The position numbers and the translations under genes are program-made. Below the pieces are notes generated by a model, which saw nothing but the letters and a program-made list of their open reading frames with translations, had not been told where the DNA came from and searched no databases. Shown here piece after piece: positions 15,387 through 27,300 of a stretch of DNA of 43,160 nucleotides; position 1 is the first letter of the stretch, and each line of letters starts with the position of its first letter. The DNA comes from Anaerolineaceae bacterium UBA3924 (GTDB lineage Bacteria; Chloroflexota; Anaerolineae; Anaerolineales; Anaerolineaceae): NCBI GenBank assembly GCA_002385985.1, contig DGEO01000049.1, positions 1-43,160 on the forward strand, read 5' to 3'.

Positions 15387-18300
15387 CTAGGGTTTCAGCT
15401 GAACGGTAAGCTCGCGCTCGACGCTGGTCTCGTGACCGGCGGCGTCGACGGCTGTGGCCTTCAGGGTGTAGACCCCGTCAGCCGGTTTGCCGCCCGGCGG
15501 GTAGAACCAGACCGCGTTCCACAGGCCTTCGTAGACCGAGGCCCGGGTGGTGTAGATCAGTTCGCCGTCCTTCCAGATCTCGACGCGGACCTCGCTCACC
15601 TCGGTGTCGTCGCTGACCGTTCCGCGCAGGTTGCTGTGGAACAGGCTGCGCACGTCAGCCGGGGTCAGCGTGCCGGTCCAGATGTCGATGACCGGCGCCT
15701 GGCCCGCGTCTGCGCGGGAGGTGGTTTCCGCCAGCGTGGCCCAGGTGGAGACTTTCTCCGCCAGCTCGGCGCTGATCGCCGGGCGGGCCGGGGACTGCGG
15801 CCTGGCCGCAGCCGCACCCGGTTCGCCGTTGGCGGCAAAGGGCAGGTACACCCTTTCGCCCATCACCGCCGGGTACTCCTTCCCCACGCAGTTGCCCGCC
15901 AGGTCGCAGGCGTAGATGCCGGTGGGCTCATAGGTGCGGGCTTCTACCGTGCAGGTGCCGCTGATCCGGTAGAGGTTGGTGTTTGGCGGCACCCCGGTCG
16001 AAAGCAGCCAGGAGGCGTTGAAGTACTCGCGCTTCACGGCCGCTTCAGGGCACAGGTTCTGCCGGATGGAAGTCTCATCCAGATTGGAGTCTTCCACGCT
16101 GAAGGTGTAGGTCACCAGCTCGGGGTTCTGCGGGTCCACCACGCGCTCAAAGGTGAAGCGCGGCGCCAGCGTGTCGATGATGCCGCCCCACTGGTGGCTG
16201 ACATCGTAGCCGGTGGCGAAGTGGCCGAAGTTGTCCCAGCCGCGCACGTTGGCCTGGTACGGGCCTTCCAGGTACTCGGGCACCGGGGACGACCAGGCGC
16301 TGCCCGCCAGGGCCGCATCGCGCCAGCCGGACTGGGCCAGCGCGGCCAGCTCCAGGTCGCTGAGCGCCCGGGTGAAGATCTTGACATCGTCGATGTCACC
16401 GATAAACCCATCACCGATCTGGAACTGGTTGGCCGGGTACGGCTTGAAGCCGGCCAGTTCGCTGGTCTTCGCCACCAGCTGGCCGTTGACGTACAGGCTG
16501 TAGGTCTGGCCGTCGTAGCGGGCGGCCACGAAGTTCCAGGCGCCGCGCTGGATCACGCCGGCCGGGCTTTCCACCTGGTTCCAGGCGTAATAGCTGCCGA
16601 ACCCGGCGATCAACCCGTCATTCTCGGTCAGGTAGATCGAGGGATAGCGCAGCTCGGGGTTCTCGCTGAACTGGCTGATGATCCCGCCCGGCCCGGCGGA
16701 GGCGTCCGGCCGGATCCAGGCCATCTGGGTGAAGGCGCCACGGTCCAGCTGCAGGCTGAAGGCCGGGTCGACGGCCAGCGAGTCGTCGCCGTCGAAGTGC
16801 AGGGCGAAGTCGCCCACCGCGCCGTCGGTCACCTTGTTGAACTCGTCGCCGTCACCGGCCAGCAGCGTGGCCCTGTGGAAGAAGCCCGAGCGGTCGATGA
16901 TCTGCGCACCGCCGGCCAGGAAGGTGTCCTCCACGGTCAGGTGGAAGACAGTCTGGTAGCCGGTGTACAGCTCGCGCACCTGTTCGGCGGTCAGCACGCG
17001 GCCCAGCACCATCAGCTCGTCCAGCGAGCCGTCCAGGCTGCCGACCGGCGCGGAGCCGACAAACAGGTCCTCGTTCATTTCAGCCACCGGAGCAGCCGTG
17101 TCCGCGGCCACCTCCTGACCGTCGCGGTAGAGCACGCGGCGGCCGGTTTCGGCGTCGTAGGTGCAGGCGTAGGCGTGCCACTCGGTGTCGCCGAAGGCTT
17201 CCGCCGTGACCAGGTCGCTGCCGCCGAAGCCGCAGACCAGCCGGTCGGCGTAGTCGATACCAAACAGGAAGCGCTGCCCGGCCACGGTGAGCGGGCCCTG
17301 CCACAGGAAGGGATCGCTGTGACCGGCCTGGTCGCGTTTGGCCCACACCAGCACGCTGAAGGAGCGGTTGGCCAGGTTCACGTTGCTGCCCAGGTTGATG
17401 TACTTGTCATTTCCGTCGAAGCGGATCGAGCCGCTGCGGTGACCGGTCTCGCCCACCTCCGGGCAGTTCTCGCCGGAGCACACACCGGAGAACTGGAACG
17501 GGGAGATGTCCATGAAGTAGCGCTCGGGGAGCGTTTCATCCGGCACACCCTCGGCGTTCTCGGGGATGGTGATGCTGTCCAGCGGCAGCCAGGCCAGCAG
17601 GTCCTCCGGATAGGGTTCGTTGTACAGCGTGGAGACGTTCAGCGAAGGCTCAAAGGCCACCTGAACCCGCTCCACGCCTGACGCGGCCGCTTTGCCGGCC
17701 TCGGTCAGGTAGGGGATGCCTTCCTGCGGCTCGTCGCTGACCATGCCGCCCACGCGCCCGCCGGTGAGCAGCTTCTCACCCAGGGTGGACTCGTCGGTCA
17801 GGGCCGCCGCCTTCTCCTCCGGCACGCGGTGGCTTTCCAGCTGCGCGGCCGGAGCGCTGGCATCCAGCAGGATGGTGATCACGCGGGTGGCCAGGTTGCC
17901 CACCCGGTCTTTGGCTTCGATGGTGACCTTCATCACGCCGGTCGGCTCGCGCTCGGGGAAGAGGAAGTCCAGCGACCATTCATAGCCGTTGGAGGCCGGG
18001 GTCAGGGTTGGAACCGCCTGGCCCATGCCGGCCAGCTCGCCGTTCTCGCTGGTCACGGTCACGCGCACGCTGCTCAGGTCCAGGCCGCTTCCGGGCATAC
18101 CCTGGCTGAGCACGTCGTCCAGCACCGTGCCGCGCATGGGCAGCACCCAGGTGCCCGGGATGGTGGGATGCGGCTCGGCAGCGTACAGCCCGCCGTCCTG
18201 CAGGTTGGCGAAGATTCTCGGCGCGGTGCGGTCGACCAGGATCTCGTACCCGCCGGTCTCCACCTGGTTGCCCACCTGGTCCACCGCGCGGAAGGACAGC

Positions 18301-21300
18301 GTGTAGCGGCCCTCGCCGTATTTGGGGTCAAAGGTGGGGCAGAAGGCCGTGCCGCCCGGGGCGTCCAGACAGACCGGGGCCAGCGACCACTCGACGGCAG
18401 GCGCGTCCACATGCTGGACCTTCATTTCCACCATGGCGATGCCGGAGGTGGCGTCCGAAGCTTCCACGTGCAGCACCCGGTCGTTCTCATCCGAGTAGGG
18501 GAAGTCAAGGTTGTAGGAGACCAGCTCGGCGAACGGATCGTCCGCGTCGATGGTCATGGTCAGCGAAGCGGTTTCCTCCACCTGGCCCATCTGGTAGGTG
18601 AAGATATCGCGGATTTCGATCTCGTTGAGGGCGTAGGCGTACACCGCCACCTCGTCCAGCTTACCGGTGTAGGGACCGCCCGGCGCGCCGGACATACCGG
18701 CCCCGCTGCCCAGGGTTACGCGGCCCAGCCCGGTCCTCTTCCCGTTCGCCGTCCAGGAAGAGTCGAGGTAGCCGTTGATATACAGGAAGAAGTTTTCACC
18801 GTTCCGGGCGGGATCCGGTTCCACCACCACCGTGATCAGGTTCCAGGTGTTCTGGATCAGCTCGGCGAAGGAAGTGTGCACACCGCTGCCGTCGGCTGGG
18901 TACACGTTGATGGCCGTCGAGCCGGCCGCCAGGTTGATGGCCGCCCGCGGGCTGGCATTGGACCCGTCCGCGATGGTCAGGATGGACTGCTCGGACGGGC
19001 GCACCTGGGTCGGGTAGACCCACACCGAAACGGTGAAGCCGGTGGTGTCCGTGGAGAGGCGCTCCTGCCGCAGGCGCAGGGCCGCATCCGGCTGGTTGAA
19101 CTCCACCGCCGACTGCAGCCGGCCCGGCAGGCCGCCGCTCGGGCAGGCGCCGGAGCAGTCGAGCTGGAAGTCGCCGGGGGTGGCATCGTCAAAGCCCTGG
19201 CTGCCGTCCGGCTCGTCCAGGTGGGCCATGAAGATCGGGGCGCGCGACTGCAGCGATCTGATGGTGGCCTCATCCTGAGCATAGCGGAACAGGCGCACGT
19301 CGTCCAGCTGGCCGTTGAACATGCTGTGTTCGACGCCCGGAGCGAAACCCAGCTTGGCGGTGGTGCCCGGGCTGGGCACTGCCGGCGAGCTGGTTCGCGA
19401 GTCGACTTTCTCGCCGTCCAGCCACAGGTCGGCCGTGCTGCCGTTATTGGCGTAAACCACAAAGTGCCACGACCCGTCAGCCACCCTGCCGCCCTGCGAG
19501 CACATCTCGGTCGAGGAAACCAGCGAGCAGATGTTGCCGTTCTTCAGGTACAGCTGGTGGTAGAGGTTGTCCCCGTTGTACAGCGAGTACACGCCGCTCT
19601 CCAGGGTGGTCGTGTTCAGCCACAGCGAGATCATGTAGCTGCCGGTGGAGCGCACCGGAACGGAGATCACATCGTCGGCGCCGTCGAAGCGGACCGCCTG
19701 GTTGATCAGGCCGGTGGTGCCGGCAGCCGGGCAGGCGATTCCGCCGCACACGCCGTCGTCAGCTACGCCGATTTCGGCGCGATTCTCGAAGGTATTGGAG
19801 GAAGGCCGGTCGTCCAGCGGCAGCCGGGCGATCAGCGGCTCGGAGTGGAAGATGTCGTAGGCCTGCTCGCTGTCGATGGCGTAGCGGTACACCTCCAGAT
19901 TGTCGATGTAACCGAAGAACTGGATCGAGGTCCGCGTCATCTGGTAGGTCAGCCTGCCGTCAAACCCGTTGGACAGGTTGAGCGTCTGCAGGCCGTTGTC
20001 GGGGAAGTCGTACCAGGTGCGGGTCAGGGTGCCGCACTTGTCGTCGCCGGAGGTGCTGTCGGCTTCCCAGACCTCGAACCGGACGGTCTCGAAGTTGTCA
20101 TACACCCTGGCGTAGTTCACGTGGTACGAATCGCCGTCGCCCAGGCTCTTCTCGCCCATGGGGTTACGCACGTGGGAGCCGTTGACATACTCTTCGATGT
20201 ACGGCTCGGCGTGACTTCCGGCGTCATGCTCATCATCCATGTAGAGCGTGTCCAGATAAACCCGGTAGCTCTTGCTGGAATGCCCCACATAGAAGCTGGT
20301 CGCGGAGGTAGGCGTGGAGGTGAACACCGCCGACTCCTTCAGGTCCGAGTCCACGTACAGCCGGTAGATGTACTTGCCCGTTTCCGTGGGGCTGGGCGCG
20401 AAGGTGATGGTCACCTGGTTCCACTTACGCTCCGTCAGCACATCGCCGGAGGTGTACGAGACGTACTGCGACCCGTCCCCGAAGCCGAAGCGCAGCCTGT
20501 TCCCCTGGCGCTCCAGGGTCGGGTAGGCGTAATGCTCATTGTTCAGCTCCCGGCGGCCGAAGATACCCTGCCAGGTCGAATTTGACTGAGGCAGCGGGTA
20601 GACCCACAGCGAGAAGGTGAACGACCCGTCGCTCATATCCAGCAGCTCGTTGCCGTCCACGTAGATGTAGCCGAGTGATGATTTCTCACCCGGGTACAGC
20701 GATGTGCCGCGTACTGCTTCGCTGCTGCGGGCTGGCCAGTTCTTGGGGTTGACGACCTTCTGATTGTAGACGGACGAATCGCCAAACCCGTCGGAGTCCA
20801 TGGTCAGCTCCAGCACCGGCCGCTCGGCCAGGCGGTTGACGTCAATCGCCGACAGCGGCCGGCTGAAGATGCGCAGGTCGTCCAGGGCGAAGCCGGCCGG
20901 CATGCTCCCGCCCAGCCACAGGCTGAGATTGTCCGTCTCCGGATTGCCCTTAATCGATGCGGCGTCGACAGAGAAGACCTCGCCGCCGTTGATGTACACG
21001 GTCAGCCTCCCGGTGGCCTGCTCGAATTTGACCACCAGGTGGCTCCAGACGTTGACTTTCATCGTGCGCCAGCTCATGGCCGGCAGCACGTTGCTTCCGT
21101 TCACATACACCGCCGGCAAGTAACCGCCGAAAATCTGGCGCACCAGCTCGATGGAGAAGCGGTTCCCGGCGCTGTCCACCAGAGGAATGCGGGTCCCGTA
21201 GGAGCCGGGATCCGGCTTCACCCAGGCGGCGAACGTCCAGCCGCGGTCGAGCATGTTCATTGTGCCCAGGTCCGGCAGATCGATGCGCTGGATGTAATCG

Positions 21301-24300
21301 CCCCTGAACCGCACAGCCCGGTTCAGCATACCGGTCTCTCCGGCGTACGGGCAGTCGGTACAGGTCACATCCCGCGGAGGCATGTTGCCCGAGTCATCGA
21401 CGAACTTCTGAGCGCCGGGGCCTTCCTCGAAGCGCAGCCACAGCTCGGCCAGGTTGGATTCGGACCGCCGGTCGACGATCTGCGCCGTGGCGGTCTGGGT
21501 GAAGGTCACGTCCTCGGTGACGGCGTGATCCGGCTCAATCTGCAGCCGGGTCTCCATCGTCTCGCTGTTGACCCCCTGCACCACCGGGTTGTCGGGGTAG
21601 AGCACAAAGGTGCGCGGCAGCAGCTTCGACGCCCAGTCGACCACCGCGTCCACCTTGTCGATGACAGTGGTCAGCAGGCCGTAGGCGAAGCGCGAGTTGA
21701 GCAGGTTGGTGACCGTCGAGCTGTAGACCAGCTCCTCGCCCGGGCGGACGTACGAGTCGTTGAAGTTGTAGCGGGCCATCATCCAGCGCTCGACCACATC
21801 GGCGGCCGGCAGCGCGAAGTCGAAGAAGGCCAGCTCGTCCAGCCCGCCGGCGTAGAACCCGGTCAGGCCGCCGCTGCCCTCATAGGCGCCCAGGATGATT
21901 TCCACCGGGCTGCCGGTCGGGGCCGGCACCGAGAAGGATGCCGTGCCCGCCGGGCTGCCGTTGATGAAGAACTGCGCCCGCGTGCCGTCAAAGACCGCGG
22001 CCACATGGGCCCAGGTCCCGGCCGGCACCGCGCTCTGGCTGGTCGCCGTGCCGTGGGCGCTGATCAGCGCCAGGCGGAGGTCAGAGGTGATTTCAAAGCG
22101 CACCCCGTCCCCGGCGGACTGGTTCCACTTGGAGAACAGCGTTCCGCCGGTGGTGGTGTTCACCCAGCCGCCCACGCTGAAGGGCTGGTCCTCGCCCAGC
22201 GTGATGGCCTTCGCCGAGGTGGTGATGCGCAGCAGCTCGCCGCCGTCGAAGCGCACCGCGGCCCCGTAGCGGCCGTCAAAGCCGCTCAGCGGGCACTCGC
22301 CGGCCACGCAGGAAGCGGAGAATCCGAAGTTGGACGAGTCCGCGAAGACCAGCGAGCCGACTTCCTCGTTGAAGCGCAGCATCACCAGCGGCGCGTCCAG
22401 TTCGCGCATCGACAGCTCGTATTCCAGCACGTCAGAGTTCTGGTAAACGCGCGGGTGGAAGCCGTAGACTTTCTCCAGGTAGTCGGTCACCCCGTCCAGA
22501 TCCGAGTCAGCCATGAGCGGATCGGGGTAAACCATGGTCTCCAGCGGCGCGCCGGTTTCGGTGAAGTCGTAGGTGTACAGCCAGCCCAGGATTTCGTCCA
22601 GGTCCGACAGGCCGTCGCCGTCGGAGTCCTTGCGGGTCGGCGAAGTGCCCAGCACGACCTCCTCGCTGTCCAGCAGCCCGTCGTCGTCCGTGTCGGCCAT
22701 GCGCGGGTTGGTGCCAAGGGACAGCTCGAAGGAGTCGGACAGGCCGTCACCGTCGGTATCATACTGGCTGTCGTCCGGGTCGTTGCCTCCCGGGTAGGCC
22801 TTCGAGAGCAGTCCGTCACCGTCGGCGTCTTTCAACACCGGGAAGGGCAGCTTCCCGCTCAGCGTCCAGGCCTGCCTGTAGCCACCGGGCATGGAGGAGT
22901 CCTGCACCAGCGTGTAGAACTCATCCAGCGTGCGCGGGAACACATCCACCGTCAGACCGCCGGAAATGTCGGTGCTGAAGGAGGCCCTTTCCGTGCGGAC
23001 GTAGCAAATCGGGAGCGGGGCCGGCATGAGGATCGGGATAAAGATGGCCCAGCATTCCTGCACCGGTATGGCGGAACCTTCGGTCAGGTAAAGGACCGGG
23101 TCCTGGTTCAGGCCAACCGGCGGGACGGGGACGGAGAAACCGTCCGTCTCCGCGCGGAACACCTGCTCCCAGGTGGAGTCAGCGATCCACTTCCAGCCGG
23201 ATGTCGAGTCGCCGCGGTCCAGGCCGTTGTGAATGTCTTTCTTGCTGGTCTGCAGCTTGTAGGCAAAGGCGGCGGATTTGGCGTTGCTGTCCGAGTACTG
23301 CCAGAAGTAAGCGGCCGCCTTCCAGTCGATCGGAACGGAGGACTTCTTGATGGTGTTCTTCACCCCGATCGCGATCCGCATGTTGTTGCCGTAGGTCATG
23401 CCGGCGGAAACGTCCTCCAGGTCCTGGTCCACATAGGTGAAGGACAGCCGGTTGCCGTCTTCATAGTTGATCAAGTAGGTGTTCGAGTAGATTATCCATT
23501 TGATAATCTTGGTGATCCAGCCCGAGATGCCAATACACACGTACTGGCGCACCCAGTGGCCCTCCTCCAGATCGTTGGCCCCCGCCAGGATGCAGATGGT
23601 GTTGATCAGCGCATCGATCAGGCCGATGACGGCCACGATGATGGCCCCCACCACAGTGGCCGAGAGCGCCGCCATCAACAGCAAGGTGAAGGTCGCCGCG
23701 ATGGCTTCAGCCAGCAGGTTGTTAAAGGCTACTGAGCCAAAAGTGGCCCCCGAGGCAATCCAGGAGTAGATGAACACACCCCAGGTGATCACTGCGCTGA
23801 CCACAACGCCGATAATGGCTGCGGCCTTGCTCGATTCCGCCACCGATTTAATTGCCTTGATGGCGTTGACCAGCGCCACACCGGCCAGCACGGCCGAAAC
23901 AGCGCTGAAGGTGGCAAACAGGATGCGCCCGGCCCAGATGCCCATCGGCGAGTTGCCGCCGACCAGATACAGGATGGCCAGAGTCGCGATCGCGGCAATC
24001 ACAATCCCGACGCCCACCCCGAAGGCCACCTTGCGGAAGGTGGTGGTCAGCAGCTTGGTGATCGGAGAGGCCTTCTGTGCCGCGCCGTGGCCGAACGCCT
24101 TGATAAAGCCCCACGCCATGTTCGTTTCTCCGAAGACAATGGAGGAAAGCAGGTGCGGGGTGTTCTTCAGACCGTCGAGGATCAATTCCACCGACGTGTT
24201 AATCACGGTGGCGACAATCTTGCCGGTGCCCTTGTTATTGTTAAACTCGTTGAACACGTCCTCGTCGTGCTTGACCGCCGGGACGTTGATCACCGGAGCG

Positions 24301-27300
24301 CCGTTGAGGGCCACCAGCATAGCCGTGCCGGTCACCAGGCTCTGGTAGAGCAGCTTCGCCAGGCCGACGGTGCCGTCCGCGTAATCGCGGGCGTCCTGCG
24401 ATTCATCGACCGGCTGGTAATCCGGCAGCGTGCGCAGGTTGGCTTCCAGACGGTCGAGATACGCGTTGACATCGTACGGGGTCCACTGGTCCCCGGTTCG
24501 CCTGTAGGGCGCCCAGTTGAGCATCGCCTGGGTGACCGTCCCCTTGCCGGAGAGGTCGATCACGCACCCGGCCGCCGAGCAGCTGGCGCCGTCCTCGCCG
24601 ACCGAGGAGGTCCGCTGCTGGATCATGCGCGCGAACAGCAGGGTGACCACCTCGGCGGAGGTCGGGTTGAATTGACCGGTGAGGATCTCACTCACGCTGT
24701 CACCGATGGTGGAGGTCACTTCATCGGCGGTGGCGTACTGGTAGGTGTACACCCGGAAGGTGTCGCGATCAAAGCCCCACAGCAGCGTGGGATCGGTGAT
24801 ATCGCCGTTGTGATCGGGGTCAAAGCGGCGCTGGATCTCCGCGATGGTCAGGTCCAGGTTCTGGCCGTCAGACGAGCGGCCCGCCAGGAAGGTGTTTTCC
24901 AGGCCGTTGGCCAGGCCCCATAGCGGATCGTCGAACTGCAGATCGGTGTCGGTCTGCGGGTTTTCGAAGATCACCGCCAGGTCCACGCCATGCTCTTCCA
25001 CCACCGACAGGCCGGCCAGCCGGAACTCGTCCGTGTAGCTGTGCACCACCCGGGAGATATCGGTGTTCCAGCGGTCCAGTTTGTCTTTATCACACCAGGT
25101 GCCGGATTTGCTCTCCGAGTAGTCGTCCGGCATGGGCTTGCACACATCGGTCAGCATGTTGAGCAGCCAGACCAGGCGCACTTCCTGGGTGGACAGGTCA
25201 AAACCGCCGAACTCATTGGTGAACGGCACGCGGGTGGAGAAGGCCACCGGTTTGCCGCCGGACTCATCGTAAACCACCGAGAGCGGCGTGTAGATCAGCA
25301 CATCGCCGTTGGTGTCGTTGCGAGCCGCCCCGCCGTAGGCCTGCAGGGTGGTGGAATCGTAGACGTACTCGCTCATTTTGCCGTGCGCCACCGGCGGAAT
25401 GGGCGCGCAGGAGCCCATCTTCGCGCTGCTGTCCTTCACAAACAGCACATAGTCCCCGCCGGCCAGCGGGCCGAGGGGCACACTCACCACGGTGGACTCG
25501 CCGGTCGAGCGCAGATCAAGCCGGGCCACCTCGCGGACATCGTCGCACATGCCCTGCCCCAGATAGAGCGTCCGCCCGGAGTCAATCGAACCGGAGGTCA
25601 GCTCGATGCGGGTCTTCCCGGGGAAGTCTTCACTGGAGGTGAACTCGAATCTGGCGCTGAAGCTGCCTTCGCTCACGCTCACCTCGACGGTGCGCGAAAG
25701 CGGCAGCGGAACCAGGTCGCCGCTCAGGCGGATTTCCGCCATCGGGATCAGGCGCAGGTCGCCGTAGCGCGAGCGCGGGTCGGTATCGGCCTGCTCGCTG
25801 CTCATGTGATCGGCGAAGGTGCTTCCGTTCACCCGCTGAATCTGACCGTCATTATCGCCCGAGGGCCAGTCCAGCACGTTCAGGGCGTAGGTCAGGTGTT
25901 TTTCGTTGGCGGGGATCAGCTGGTAGGTGAACAGCATGGGCTGCTGGCCGGCACCCTGCAGTGAGAGCCGCAGCGGGCTGTCGACCGTGTACACCTGGTA
26001 GTCGACCACATAGGGCGACTCGTCGTACAGAGTCGGAACGCCGTCGTTGTCGTCGTCGCTGTCAAAGGCGTCCGGAATGCCGTCACCGTCGGTGTCGCGG
26101 CACACGCCGTTGGAGCTGCCATTCGCGCGTTCGGGGCACTCGATCCCGTCAATGATGCCGTCATAATCGGTGTCGCGCTCGCCGGGGTTCAGATACCAGT
26201 CCCTGTCGCCGGCATAGAAGGGGCGCACCTCGTCAATATCCCAGATGCCGTCCCCGTCGGTGTCCTTCAGGCCCGGCGCCAGATTGAGCTTGAGCTCGAC
26301 GTTGTCGTTCAGCCCGTCGTCGTCCGTGTCGGCCTTGTTCGGGTTCAGGATGGTAATGTCGAACTGGCTCTCGTAGGCGTCCGTCAGGCCGTCCTGGTCG
26401 GTGTCAACATCACCGGAGTCCGCGGCTGCGGTTGGCTGCGCAGCCTGCGCGGACACCTTGAAAGCCGGCTGCATCGGGCTGTAACCGCCCGTCTCGACCC
26501 GGTCCAGCGGGTTGGCGTGCGGGTTCCAGAGGTCGACCTCCTGCTGGCTGGCCTGCGCCAGGGTTTCCTCCCGGGCGGCAGCCTTCTCGGCCTGCTTTGC
26601 GTTGAAATCCGCCGCCTTGACCGACTGCCACAGCGGGGTGACCACCATGGACAGGATTACCGATGCGGCCACCGCCGCATAGGCCCACTTGCGCCGCGAA
26701 AAGACCAGCATCAGGCTGGCCAGCAGCACGGCGCCGGTGAAGATGCCGGCGCTCATGGCCATTTCGGCGGCTTTCTGTCCGGTGGGCAGCAGCCCCGCCA
26801 GCCCGGAGAAGAAGCCGGGCACGCCGGCAGCCATTTGCTGGCCGGCGGCGTGGTTGAAGTACTCGGTGGTGATGGTGGCCTCGACCCGGTCACCGTTCTT
26901 CTCCGGCGGCATCTGCATGGTCACGGTCATGCGGGCCGGCAGCCCGTTCGCATCCACCCAGATTTCGCCGCCGGCCACCATCTGGCGGTACTCCTCGGAG
27001 ACCTCCAGGTTCATGCCCAGCGGCAGCTCGCCCGCGCGCTGCAGTTCGGCGACCATCTGGTCGCGCATGATCGCGGCATAGCGGTCGGAATCGACATCAA
27101 AGCTGTAGCGGGTGACCGCCACTTTCCCGCCGTCCGGCAGGGCGATGGTCTGGCTGTCCACCTCGCGGATGTTCCTGGCTGCCGCCAGAAAAGCCGAGTT
27201 GGTGTCGCCCAGGAAGAAGGAAGAGGCGGAGACGTCTTTCAGCTCCTCCCACTCCTCCGAGCCGATCACCCGGCCGCGAGCGCTGTTCCGCTCGATGTGA

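Noticed and set aside
16315..22390. Tandem nucleotide repeats or a CRISPR-like array in the LamG region
   Set aside because: The repetition is at protein-domain level only; the DNA of the seven LamG units is well diverged and has no regular repeat-spacer pattern.
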